From positions 1-7,502 of the forward strand of contig CACXFP010000155.1 in NCBI GenBank assembly GCA_902766985.1: a DNA stretch of 7,502 nt, given 5' to 3'. Numbering within the stretch: position 1 is the stretch's first letter; every line of letters starts with the position of its first letter. The translations under genes were made by a program, and so were the position numbers. Below the pieces are notes generated by a model. It was not told the DNA's origin. It searched no databases and saw only the letters and a program-made list of their open reading frames with translations. Positions 1 through 6,449 of the stretch are shown piece by piece. The DNA is from an uncultured Bacteroidia bacterium (GTDB lineage: Bacteria > Bacteroidota > Bacteroidia > Bacteroidales > UBA932).

Positions 1-29
1 GCATTCGCCGGCCCTTTCTTTTTTGGGGC

Positions 30-52
30 GCGATGCCGCCTTCGGCGGTCGC
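30..52. repeat. GC-rich hairpin
   Basis: An inverted repeat with a 5-bp perfect core, CCGCC/GGCGG, and a TTC loop. The outer GCG/CGC arms pair across a small asymmetric bulge. The + strand reads ACCTTTACG after it and the minus strand reads an A-rich run after it, so it lacks the U-tract of an intrinsic terminator. It could be part of a REP-like element. Confidence 0.45.
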
Positions 53-80
53 ACCTTTACGTTACCCCACCCCCAAACCC

Positions 81-95
81 CCGCCCTTGGGGCGG
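81..95. repeat. GC-rich hairpin
   Basis: A perfect 6-bp stem, CCGCCC/GGGCGG, with a TTG loop. Two more C-G pairs (78-79 with 97-98) form beyond a single mismatch. No T-tract follows on either strand. It sits in the C-rich part of the left flank and may be a unit of a dispersed intergenic repeat. Confidence 0.45.
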
Positions 96-236
96 TGGCT
101 TAGTCGCTTCGCTCCGAAAGTGTGGAATCAACTGTGAACTTATGGAATTCCCTAATGTGCCACTAAACCAATGAAAGGGTGGCGGCATTGCTGTCGTGAC
201 AGACGGAAGACTAGTTCTGTTTCTGCTATTTTTCCT

Positions 237-244
237 TATATTTG
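237..244 (+). promoter_or_regulatory. Bacteroidota-type -7 promoter box for the SGNH hydrolase/EamA unit
   Basis: TATATTTG is an exact match to the Bacteroidota primary-sigma -7 consensus TAnnTTTG. A TTCTG at 215-219 is a weak candidate for the -33 element (consensus TTTG), about 17 bp upstream. Transcription would begin near 251, about 45 nt before the ATG at 295. This favours that ATG over the in-frame GTG at 196, which lies upstream of the box. Confidence 0.5.
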
Positions 245-294
245 CAACCATCGTCGGGGACTGTTTCCCGGCTGTGAATCAGAATAATATCATC

Positions 295-1095
295 ATGGAC
301 AGAAAGATTCTTTCAAGGGCCGCCGCACTGGTTGCCGTGCTGGTGGTTGCGGGTTTTTCGGTATTCGGGATATTCCGGCATGAGCGCAGGCAGACAGAGG
401 TGATAACCCGTCTCTCCGAGGAGATCAGAGTGATGTCGCATAAACTGAACGGAATCGCCGGGGGACCGGAGTGGCCGGAAGACACGTTCAACTACCTTGC
501 GATCGGGAACAGCCTGACCTTGCACGGGATAACCAGTTTCTGGTGGGACAACAGGGGAATGGCGGCGTCGAAGACGGAGAAAGACTATTTCCATATCGTC
601 AGCAGGCAACTTGGCGACAGGATAGGGAAGGTCTTCAGCGTGCCTTATAACTTTTCCATGTGGGAGGTCCAGGCCCACGACAGGGACGAGACCCTTGCCA
701 ATCTTGACAGGTTCCTCTCTACGAAGATTGACATGATTACCGTCCAGCTTGCGGAGAATGCCTCGAATCTGGACACTTACAAAGAAGATTATGTCTCTTT
801 GCTGAAGTATCTGAAGACGTATTGTCCGAACGCCAGGATCCTGGTGGTGGGTGATTTCTGGGAGAATGGAGACCGTGATTCGCTGAAGGAGCAAGCCTGC
901 AGGGAGTGTGGGATTGAATATGTCTCCCTGGAGGGTATCAAGGGAAACAAGGACTGTGAGTGCGGGCTCGGGACTGCCGTATTTGATTCTGAGGGCAGGC
1001 CGCATATAGTCGGGCATGAGGGCGTGGCTGCTCATCCGGGTGACTCCGGCATGGCTGCCATCGCTGGACGGATACTTGAGGCTTTCGACAAATAG
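295..1095 (+). CDS. Membrane-anchored SGNH/GDSL-family hydrolase
   Basis: A 266-residue protein of the SGNH hydrolase superfamily, whose members are serine esterases, lipases or carbohydrate deacetylases. A hydrophobic segment at about residues 8-27, followed by a charged stretch (28-50), suggests an N-terminal anchor or uncleaved signal with the enzyme domain outside the cytoplasm. Block I is AIGNSLT (nucleophile candidate Ser73). QLAEN at 151-155 fits the block III Asn, and AAHPGD at 245-250 supplies the block V His247. The usual Asp three residues before that His is absent (Val244). Six or more cysteines cluster late in the protein, including CREC at 202-205 and CEC at 221-223. I chose the ATG at 295 because the frame can be opened at a GTG at 196 but a promoter-like box lies between the two. 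The substrate is unknown. An EamA-type transporter gene follows 11 bp downstream and is probably co-transcribed. Confidence 0.8.
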   Translation: MDRKILSRAAALVAVLVVAGFSVFGIFRHERRQTEVITRLSEEIRVMSHKLNGIAGGPEWPEDTFNYLAIGNSLTLHGITSFWWDNRGMAASKTEKDYFHIVSRQLGDRIGKVFSVPYNFSMWEVQAHDRDETLANLDRFLSTKIDMITVQLAENASNLDTYKEDYVSLLKYLKTYCPNARILVVGDFWENGDRDSLKEQACRECGIEYVSLEGIKGNKDCECGLGTAVFDSEGRPHIVGHEGVAAHPGDSGMAAIAGRILEAFDK

Positions 1096-1106
1096 CTTGG
1101 TTCAGA

Positions 1107-2036
1107 ATGGCCGGACTGCGTTATCATATCCTTGCATTGGCCGTCGTGGGCGTGTGGGGGGTGACCTTTGTATGCACGAAGGTACTGATCGGGGCCGGGA
1201 TGGATCCGGCGGGGATCTTCTTATGCCGTTTTGTCCTGGCCTATGCTGGGATCTGGCTGTATACCGTTCTGACGGGAAAGGAAAAGAAGGTGTGGAACGG
1301 CTGGGGAGACGAAGGGGTGTTCCTTCTGCTCGGAATCTCCGGAGGCTCGCTGTATTTCCTGACCGAAAACACTGCCCTGGCCTATACCCAGGCCAGCAAT
1401 ACCGCATTCCTGGTGTGCTCCGCGCCTCTTTTCACCGCCATCTTCACCTTGCTGTACAGCAGGTTCGGCAAGGGACGTTTCGCTTCGGGCCTGGAGAAGG
1501 TGAGGCTGGGCTGGCCGCTCGTGGGCGGTACCCTTCTCGCCCTTGCCGGCATGGCCCTGGTCCTTTTCGGCAGGGGGGAGGTGAGTCTTTCCGCAAAGGG
1601 GGATTTCCTGGCTGTCGCAGCTGCTGTCTGCTGGGCGGTGTACAGCCTTTTCATGGGACAGATGACCAGGGAGTATGGTACTCTGACCGCTACGCGGAAG
1701 GTCTTCTTCTATGGCCTGCTTACCATCCTTCCTTTCATGGGAGGAAGCGGCGATTCCCTCTCGAAGGAGGTCCTCGGGCAGCCTGTGGTCTGGACGAACC
1801 TCGTTTTCCTCGGTATGGTGGCCTCCTTGCTGTGTTTCCTTGCCTGGAATCTTGTCATTGACAAACTGGGCAACATCACATCGACCAATTACGTGTATCT
1901 GAATCCTGTGTTCACACTCATCTCGGCATCGGTTCTCCTGGGTGAACGGATGACTCCTTCCGCCGCCCTGGGATCGGCCGCAATCCTTGCCGGAGTAATA
2001 TTGGCCGGCCGCAGCGGTCGTCAGGCCGACAGATAG
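1107..2036 (+). CDS. EamA/DMT-family transporter
   Basis: A 309-residue inner-membrane protein of the drug/metabolite transporter superfamily, with two EamA repeats (about residues 8-140 and 145-302) and about ten hydrophobic segments. The first segment carries VWGVTFVCTKVLI, matching the WG..F...K pattern at the start of EamA repeats. The second repeat opens with AAAVCWAVYSLFMGQ. Near the end, YLNPVFTLISASVLLGER is the typical EamA signature with its conserved Glu, followed by the last helix, AAILAGVILAG. Members export or import amino acids, nucleosides, drugs or other metabolites; nothing here fixes the substrate. The length is normal and the gene looks intact. It begins 11 bp after the SGNH hydrolase stop without its own visible promoter, so the two likely form an operon. 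Its stop codon is 1 bp from the stop of the opposing MFS gene. Confidence 0.9.
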   Translation: MAGLRYHILALAVVGVWGVTFVCTKVLIGAGMDPAGIFLCRFVLAYAGIWLYTVLTGKEKKVWNGWGDEGVFLLLGISGGSLYFLTENTALAYTQASNTAFLVCSAPLFTAIFTLLYSRFGKGRFASGLEKVRLGWPLVGGTLLALAGMALVLFGRGEVSLSAKGDFLAVAAAVCWAVYSLFMGQMTREYGTLTATRKVFFYGLLTILPFMGGSGDSLSKEVLGQPVVWTNLVFLGMVASLLCFLAWNLVIDKLGNITSTNYVYLNPVFTLISASVLLGERMTPSAALGSAAILAGVILAGRSGRQADR

Positions 2037-2061
2037 GTCAGGCCTGCCTGTCCTGTTTTTT
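2028..2061 (+). terminator. Candidate intrinsic terminator for the SGNH-EamA unit
   Basis: The segment 2028-2052 folds as GACAG/CTGTC (5 bp), one A-C mismatch, a T-G wobble, then AGG/CCT around a TCAGG loop. A run of six T follows at 2056-2061 on the + strand. It overlaps the EamA stop codon and extends into the 3' end of the convergent MFS gene, which is plausible because only 1 bp separates the two genes. The stem is imperfect and alternative pairings involving the neighbouring CAGGCC/GGCCTG repeats exist. Confidence 0.5.
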
Positions 2062-3444
2062 CATATTGCCGATTATCTTTCCTGCCTTGGCGTAACCGTC
2101 GGCCGGGGCGTTCCAGATCGTTGCGATGACGATGGCTCCGATGATGCCGAAGACAATGGCCGTAAGGAAGACCGTGTTCCATCCGAACTTATGGGCAATG
2201 AGACCGAAGGCCGCGCCTGACACCGTGGTGCTGGCATATCCGAATATTCCCATGATGCCGTTGGCCGAGGCCGCCGTGCGCCTTGTGGCCTGGTTGGAGG
2301 CGGCGATGCCGGTGAGGGCCTGGGGACCATAGATGAAGAAGCTGGACATGATGAGGAAGGTCACGGACAGCCAGGGGAGGTTACCGGGGGTCTTCCAGAA
2401 GAGGAAGAAGGACAGGGTGGAGAGGACAATGCCCACAAGACAGGTCCTATGGGCCCGGCTCTTGAAGTATTTGTCTGTCACCCAGCCGGCTACGAGTGTG
2501 CCTATGATGCCGCCGACGATCTCGGAGGCCGCCACAACGCTGGAAGCCGACGCGATGGACATGTTCTTGTATTGGGTGAGGAAGGTGGCCCCCCAGTCGA
2601 GGATGGTGAACCTTATCACATAGACGCAGAAGTTCGTCACGGCCAGTATCCAGATAATCTTGTTCCGGAACACCATCTCCTTGAGCAAGGTGTTGTAGAT
2701 GGCCTTCGATTCTTCTTCGCTCTCCTGCTTTTTGACCGCCGGAGCCTCAAACCCGTCTTCCCTGTCGAGTTCGTGAGGGTCGGGAAGGCCGACGGAGGCA
2801 GGGTCGTCGCGGAGGCCGAGAAGCAGGATCGCCGCGCCGAAAAGGGCCAGGATGGCAGGAACGAAGAAACACCACTGCCACGCGGAATACGTCCATCTGT
2901 TCAGGATGAATCCGCAGATTACGGCTACGGCTCCCGCTCCTATGGAATGGGAGGCGTTCCAGATGGATTGCTTGGTGGCAAGCTCGGAGGGCCTGATCCA
3001 ATGGGCCATGAGGCTCCCGCAGGGGGGATAGCCCATGCCTTGGGTGTAGCCGTTCAGCAACCATAGGGATCCGATAATCCAAATAAGACCCATGGTGGCT
3101 TTCCCGTCGCCGTCCAGCAGGTTCAGCACCCCGTTCAGGGCCGGGCTCAGGCCGATGAGGATGTTTACCAGGGCCGAAAGGGTCAGGCCCAGGGCCATCA
3201 TCTTCTTGCGGCTCACCCGGTCGGCGATGAATCCGTTGATGAAACGGGAAAGACCGTAGATGATGCCGTTGAGGGTGAGGAAAATGCCAAGTTTGACCTT
3301 GGAGATGCCAAGTTCGGCCTCCATGGCCGGCATCACGATACTGAAATTTTTCCTTACGAAATAGAAAAGAAGGTAGCCTATCATGAGGACTATGATGGTC
3401 CTCCATTCCCAATAGGCGTATCTTTTTTTGAGTGCCTGGTCCAT
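2038..3444 (-). CDS. MFS organophosphate:phosphate antiporter-like transporter (GlpT/UhpT family)
   Basis: A 468-residue, 12-helix inner-membrane transporter of the OPA family, whose members exchange glycerol-3-phosphate, hexose phosphates or related organophosphates for inorganic phosphate. The N-terminal RYAYWEWR...FYFVRKNFSIVMP is the family opening. Arg31 in it corresponds to a phosphate-binding Arg of E. coli GlpT (Arg45), and Arg278 in VYVIRFTILDW to the second (Arg269). The motif GYPPCGSLMAHW (139-149) and WNASHSIGAG (162-171) with His166 are also typical. The Lys of GlpT TM2 (Lys80) appears as Arg67. A GFIADRVSRKK loop (71-81) is the MFS motif A equivalent. A charged central loop (about 211-255) joins the two halves. 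These residue matches are from memory of the family. Some relatives (UhpC) are sensors, so transport is likely but not certain, and the substrate is unresolved. The start ATG lies just downstream of a TATATTTG box. A HAD phosphatase is divergently transcribed 60 bp away. Confidence 0.85.
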   Translation of the reverse strand: MDQALKKRYAYWEWRTIIVLMIGYLLFYFVRKNFSIVMPAMEAELGISKVKLGIFLTLNGIIYGLSRFINGFIADRVSRKKMMALGLTLSALVNILIGLSPALNGVLNLLDGDGKATMGLIWIIGSLWLLNGYTQGMGYPPCGSLMAHWIRPSELATKQSIWNASHSIGAGAVAVICGFILNRWTYSAWQWCFFVPAILALFGAAILLLGLRDDPASVGLPDPHELDREDGFEAPAVKKQESEEESKAIYNTLLKEMVFRNKIIWILAVTNFCVYVIRFTILDWGATFLTQYKNMSIASASSVVAASEIVGGIIGTLVAGWVTDKYFKSRAHRTCLVGIVLSTLSFFLFWKTPGNLPWLSVTFLIMSSFFIYGPQALTGIAASNQATRRTAASANGIMGIFGYASTTVSGAAFGLIAHKFGWNTVFLTAIVFGIIGAIVIATIWNAPADGYAKAGKIIGNMKKQDRQA

Positions 3445-3462
3445 GTCTGAGCTTTATTGTCA

Positions 3463-3470
3463 CAAATATA
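3463..3470 (-). promoter_or_regulatory. -7 promoter box for the MFS transporter
   Basis: Read on the minus strand this is TATATTTG, an exact TAnnTTTG match. It lies about 18 nt upstream of the transporter ATG, which implies a very short leader. No convincing -33 TTTG is visible at the expected distance. It is one arm of the near-palindrome at 3463-3480. Confidence 0.45.
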
Positions 3471-3472
3471 GT

Positions 3473-3480
3473 TAAATTTG
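3473..3480 (+). promoter_or_regulatory. -7 promoter box for the HAD phosphatase
   Basis: TAAATTTG matches TAnnTTTG and lies 24 nt before the phosphatase ATG at 3505, a sensible distance for a short leader. Candidate -33 sequences are poorly spaced (ATTG at 3456-3459 is 13 bp upstream; TCTG at 3446-3449 is 23 bp upstream). Only 2 bp separate it from the opposing box. Confidence 0.5.
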
Positions 3481-3504
3481 TAAGGATAATGATTGTAAGA
3501 GCCT

Positions 3505-4398
3505 ATGGATTTCAACGGAAAGAGCCACAATGGATCCCTTGCTCCTGAAGTAAAGGAAAAGCTTCGAAGAATCAGGCACCTCGCCCTTGACATGGATGGC
3601 ACCATCTACCTGGGGAGCAACGTTTTCCCTTTTACCGTCCCCTTCCTTGACGGAATGAAGGCCGCCGGAATCGGATATTCTTTCCTTACTAACAACCCCA
3701 CCCGGTCGGTAGCTGATTATCTTCTCAAACTCAAAGGGATGGGTATCGAGGCGACCGAGGATGACATGTACACGACCTCCCTTGCCGCAATCGACTATAT
3801 AAAAGAGCACTATCCGTCGGCGAGGCGCCTCTTCATGCTAGGTACGCCCAGCATGGTGTCGCAGTTCGCTAAAGCCGGGTTCGAGGAGTGTGCCGATAGC
3901 CCGGAAGACGTCCCCGACGTTTTGGTAGTAGCATTCGACACCACCCTGACCTATTCCCGCCTTTGCCGCGCCGCCTGGTGGGCCTCCCAGGGCATTCCCT
4001 ATGTGGCAACAAATCCCGACAGGGTCTGCCCGACAAACGAAAAAACCGTCCTGGTGGACTGCGGCTCCCTGCAGGAGTGCATCTTCCATGCAACGGGCCG
4101 GCGTCCGGACATAGTCCTGGGCAAACCGGACCCCACGATGCTCCTTGGCATCTGCCGCCGCCATGGCCTCGGCCCGCAAGAGATAGCGATGGTGGGGGAC
4201 AGGATATACACCGACACGGCCATGGCCCATAACGCCGGAGCGGTGGGGGTCCTTGTCCTCTCGGGAGAAACGACCCTCGAGACGGCAGAGAAAGTTGCCC
4301 GTGACGCGGCCGTGAATCCGGCTCCGGAGTTCTATCCTCCGGACATCATCGTTCGGGATATCGCCGAACTTGGGGAAATGATCCTTGCATCGAAGTGA
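3505..4398 (+). CDS. HAD-IIA family phosphatase (NagD / phosphoglycolate phosphatase-like)
   Basis: A 297-residue cytoplasmic haloacid-dehalogenase phosphatase of subfamily IIA, which removes phosphate from small phosphorylated metabolites with Mg2+. Motif I is DMDGTIYLG with nucleophile Asp29 and acid/base Asp31. Motif II is FLTNN at 60-64. The motif III lysine is Lys207 in LGKPDP. Motif IV is MVGDRIYTDT with Asp232 and Asp237. The C2-type cap lies between motifs II and III (about residues 70-200). All catalytic residues are present and the length is slightly above the 250-290 typical of NagD-like enzymes; the first 20 residues are a polar extension before the core. Family members act on nucleotides, p-nitrophenyl phosphate, phosphoglycolate or glycerol-3-phosphate, so no symbol is given. 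It is transcribed divergently from an organophosphate-type transporter, which suggests (inference only) a related substrate. It converges on recN with 23 bp between stops. Confidence 0.88.
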   Translation: MDFNGKSHNGSLAPEVKEKLRRIRHLALDMDGTIYLGSNVFPFTVPFLDGMKAAGIGYSFLTNNPTRSVADYLLKLKGMGIEATEDDMYTTSLAAIDYIKEHYPSARRLFMLGTPSMVSQFAKAGFEECADSPEDVPDVLVVAFDTTLTYSRLCRAAWWASQGIPYVATNPDRVCPTNEKTVLVDCGSLQECIFHATGRRPDIVLGKPDPTMLLGICRRHGLGPQEIAMVGDRIYTDTAMAHNAGAVGVLVLSGETTLETAEKVARDAAVNPAPEFYPPDIIVRDIAELGEMILASK

Positions 4399-4421
4399 CC
4401 GCCCTTTTTCCCTGGATGCAC

Positions 4422-6080
4422 TTAGAGTGAGAGCAGCTCGCGGGCGTTGGCTATGGCTGCGGGGGTGATTCTGGCTCCGCTGAGCATGCGGGCGATTTCC
4501 ATCACCCTTTCCTCCCCCTCCAGACGGCGTATCGTCGATACTGAGCCGTTCCTTTCCACGAGATAGTGTGCGCTTCCCTTTGCGGCGACCTGTGGAAGGT
4601 GGGTGATGGCAAAAACCTGCATGTCACTGCCCATGTCGCAAATCATGGATCCCATCTTGTCTGCGGCACTTCCGGACACGCCTGTGTCGATCTCATCGAA
4701 AATCATTGTAGGCATGTCGGTGTAACGGGCCATCATGGCCTTAAGACTGAGCATGATGCGTGATTTTTCACCTCCGGAGGCACACTTGGCCACATCCACG
4801 GCATCCTTTCCTGTCGAGGAGAAAACCATGGCTATGGAATCGGCTCCGGTTTCGGATATTTCCGGCATGGTGGAGGACAAGGATACAGAGAATATCGCTT
4901 TTTCCAGTTCGAGTCCGTGTAGGGAAGCCTCGATGGCTTTTGCAAATGGGACGGAGGCCTTCAGCCTGGATTCATGCAGGGCGGAGGCGGTGGCTTCAAG
5001 GTCTTTCCGGGCTGAGGCGATTTCTTTCTCCAGCTCTTCTTTCCTCTCTGTCAGGGAAGAAACGTCGAACAGCTTTCCTCCCAGGGCTTCTTTTTTCTCC
5101 AGAAGCTCCTCGACCGTGGTGGCGTCGAATTTCCGGAAAAGGTCGTAGATGAACGACATCCTTTCCTCTACCTTGGCGAGCCTCTCTCCGGAGACTTCGG
5201 TCTTTTCATCAAGGTCTTCCACCGAAGACAGGATGTCTGCCATCTCCAGCCTGGAGGACTCGATCCTCTGCGAAAGGCTTTCTGCCTCCGGGATGAACTT
5301 TCCCGTGCGGGAAAGCATCCTGGCTGCTTCCTTGAGGGATGCGTCAAGCGAAGGCCTTCCTGATCCGTCATCGCCGGAGAACAGGCTGACCACTCCTGAG
5401 AGATTCTCCTTGATGCTCTCGGCATTGGCCAGGGCCTTTTGTTCGGCTTCCAGGCCTTCCAGCTCCCCGGCGGAAAGACCGGCGGCCTCGAGGACTGAAA
5501 ACCTGGACTGGTTGTATTCCCTGTCCCTCTCGAGGGTCTCCAGTTCCTGCCGGACTTTTGCAAGTTCCCTGTTGAGGGAAAGATGACGGGAATGAAGGGT
5601 GCGGCATCTTTCCAGAAGGCCGGAATTGCCGGCATAACGGTCAAGGATGGAGAGCTGGAACCTGCGGTCGTTGAGAAGGGATGTCTGATGCTGGGAATGG
5701 ATGTCTACAAGGCCGGGGGCGAGGGAAGAGAGGACGGAGACATTCACGGGGGAGTCGTTGACAAACGAACGGGAACGTCCGTTTCGTCCTACCATCCTCC
5801 GTATGATAAGGTCTCCTCCGTTCCAGTCGGCTTCCGCTCCTTCCACGATGTCCCTGAGGGATTCGTCGGCGCCGGAGAATTCCGCTTCGACTATGCAGTT
5901 GTCGGCTTCCGCTCCTACAGCGGCGGCATCGGCTTTCGCTCCGGTCAGGAGGGAAAGGGCCCCCAGAAGGATGGATTTGCCGGCTCCTGTCTGTCCGGTA
6001 ATAATGACCAGACCCTCCGGAAAAAGGATATCCAGAGAGTCTATCAGTACGTAGTTCCTTATCGACAGGGACCGCAGCAT
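4422..6080 (-). CDS. recN: DNA repair protein RecN
   Basis: A 552-residue SMC-like ATPase that acts in recombinational repair of double-strand breaks; the length matches E. coli RecN (553). The N-terminal half-domain opens with LRSLSIRNYVLIDSLDI and carries Walker A GQTGAGKS at 29-36 (Lys35). DIHSQHQ at 126-132 is the RecN-typical Q-rich motif. Two long charged helical regions (about 155-225 and 265-380) form the coiled-coil arms. The C-terminal half has the ABC signature CASGGEKSRIML (433-444), Walker B with TMIFDEIDTGVSG (Asp462, Glu463) and the H-loop ITHLPQVAA (His494). The Walker A residue after the first Gly is Gln, where many RecN proteins have Glu. The ATG is only 6 nt after the rpoZ stop, with no promoter or Shine-Dalgarno in between, so expression is probably coupled to rpoZ. 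Confidence 0.97.
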   Translation of the reverse strand: MLRSLSIRNYVLIDSLDILFPEGLVIITGQTGAGKSILLGALSLLTGAKADAAAVGAEADNCIVEAEFSGADESLRDIVEGAEADWNGGDLIIRRMVGRNGRSRSFVNDSPVNVSVLSSLAPGLVDIHSQHQTSLLNDRRFQLSILDRYAGNSGLLERCRTLHSRHLSLNRELAKVRQELETLERDREYNQSRFSVLEAAGLSAGELEGLEAEQKALANAESIKENLSGVVSLFSGDDGSGRPSLDASLKEAARMLSRTGKFIPEAESLSQRIESSRLEMADILSSVEDLDEKTEVSGERLAKVEERMSFIYDLFRKFDATTVEELLEKKEALGGKLFDVSSLTERKEELEKEIASARKDLEATASALHESRLKASVPFAKAIEASLHGLELEKAIFSVSLSSTMPEISETGADSIAMVFSSTGKDAVDVAKCASGGEKSRIMLSLKAMMARYTDMPTMIFDEIDTGVSGSAADKMGSMICDMGSDMQVFAITHLPQVAAKGSAHYLVERNGSVSTIRRLEGEERVMEIARMLSGARITPAAIANARELLSL

Positions 6081-6086
6081 GGCGGG

Positions 6087-6449
6087 TTATTCGTCGCTCT
6101 TGCCGCTTTCTTTGTTCACAGCCGGTTTCCCCTCTTCAGGACCGGCCGTGCGGTAGTAAAGGTCTCCTTCCTCGAACTCCTTGATGGCGATGAGGTCAGG
6201 TTTTGGAAGATGCTCGTAGTATTTGGAGATTTCAATCTGTTCCTTGTTTTCGAACACCTCTTCCATGGTGTCGCGCTCGTTCTTGAAATCTTCGAGCTTC
6301 TTGTTGAGCTCCTTTTTCTCGGCAAGGGCTATCTGGTTGGCCCTCTTATACATTACAACTACTGATTCGTAAATGTTGCCGGTAGGTTCGGCAAGGTACT
6401 TTACGTCCCTGGTAATGGTGTTGCCGGGAACGTTCTTCACAATATCCAT
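6087..6449 (-). CDS. rpoZ: Bacteroidota-type RNA polymerase omega (Rpb6-like) subunit
   Basis: A 120-residue protein matching the divergent omega subunit of Bacteroidota RNA polymerase, which binds the beta' C-terminus and helps assemble the core enzyme. Landmarks are NTITRDVKYLAEPTGNIYES near the N-terminus (10-29), KRANQIALAEKKELNKKL (35-52; the KRANQI segment is the Rpb6/omega core helix), EEVFENKEQIEISKYYEHLPKP (63-84) and the closing DLYYR. The last 20 residues form a polar tail rich in Glu, Lys and Gly that appears slightly longer than in relatives I recall. The gene lies 53 bp downstream of bamD and 6 bp upstream of recN on the same strand. The leader just before the ATG is A/T-rich (ACTTTTTAAAG) with no Shine-Dalgarno, as is usual in this phylum. 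Confidence 0.93.
   Translation of the reverse strand: MDIVKNVPGNTITRDVKYLAEPTGNIYESVVVMYKRANQIALAEKKELNKKLEDFKNERDTMEEVFENKEQIEISKYYEHLPKPDLIAIKEFEEGDLYYRTAGPEEGKPAVNKESGKSDE

Larger units (their letters stand above)
1..294. other. Non-coding left flank, GC-rich with hairpins, possibly an intergenic repeat
   Basis: No protein-coding gene is supported here. Open frames on both strands translate to low-complexity Pro/Gly/Arg-rich peptides with no recognisable domain. Several inverted repeats are visible: CCGCC-TTC-GGCGG at 36-48, which can extend to GCG at 30-32 pairing with CGC at 50-52; CCGCCC-TTG-GGGCGG at 81-95; and a distant pair, ATGCCGCC at 33-40 with GGCGGCAT at 181-188. The C-rich run at 65-86 and the GTCGCTTCGCTCC stretch at 103-115 resemble GC-rich intergenic repeats I associate with Bacteroidales genomes, but that is recollection and not a database match. 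Neither hairpin is followed by a T-tract on its own strand, so neither looks like a standard intrinsic terminator. From about 130 onward the base composition becomes more A/T-rich, leading into a likely promoter. Confidence 0.5.

Noticed and set aside
1..174. Open frame on the + strand through the left edge (58 codons, ending in TGA at 172-174)
   Set aside because: The translation is a low-complexity Pro/Gly/Arg mix across GC-rich hairpins with no domain. It looks like a chance frame through a repeat rather than the end of a gene.
57..251. 64-codon minus-strand frame
   Set aside because: It crosses the hairpins and the promoter-like region, has no recognisable protein features, and has a composition typical of spurious frames.
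313..1035. 240-codon minus-strand frame opposite the SGNH hydrolase
   Set aside because: It is a shadow of a gene with clear SGNH motifs; the antisense translation has no recognisable domain.
1016..1861. 281-codon + strand frame overlapping the EamA gene
   Set aside because: It is a frame-shifted shadow, rich in Arg and Gly, without membrane segments. The EamA frame has all expected motifs.
2449..3066. 205-codon + strand frame inside the MFS gene
   Set aside because: It is antisense to conserved transporter motifs and has no domain of its own.
4386..4423. Possible terminator between the HAD phosphatase and recN (TGCATC at 4386-4391 with GATGCA at 4415-4420; AAGTG at 4393-4397 with CACTT at 4419-4423)
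   Set aside because: The two candidate stems are mutually exclusive and short with long loops, and the T5 at 4405-4409 lies in the loop rather than after a stem. Neither strand shows a standard intrinsic terminator.
5583..6365. 260-codon + strand frame spanning the recN-rpoZ junction
   Set aside because: It is antisense to two well-recognised genes and arises from the GC-rich codon bias of the region.
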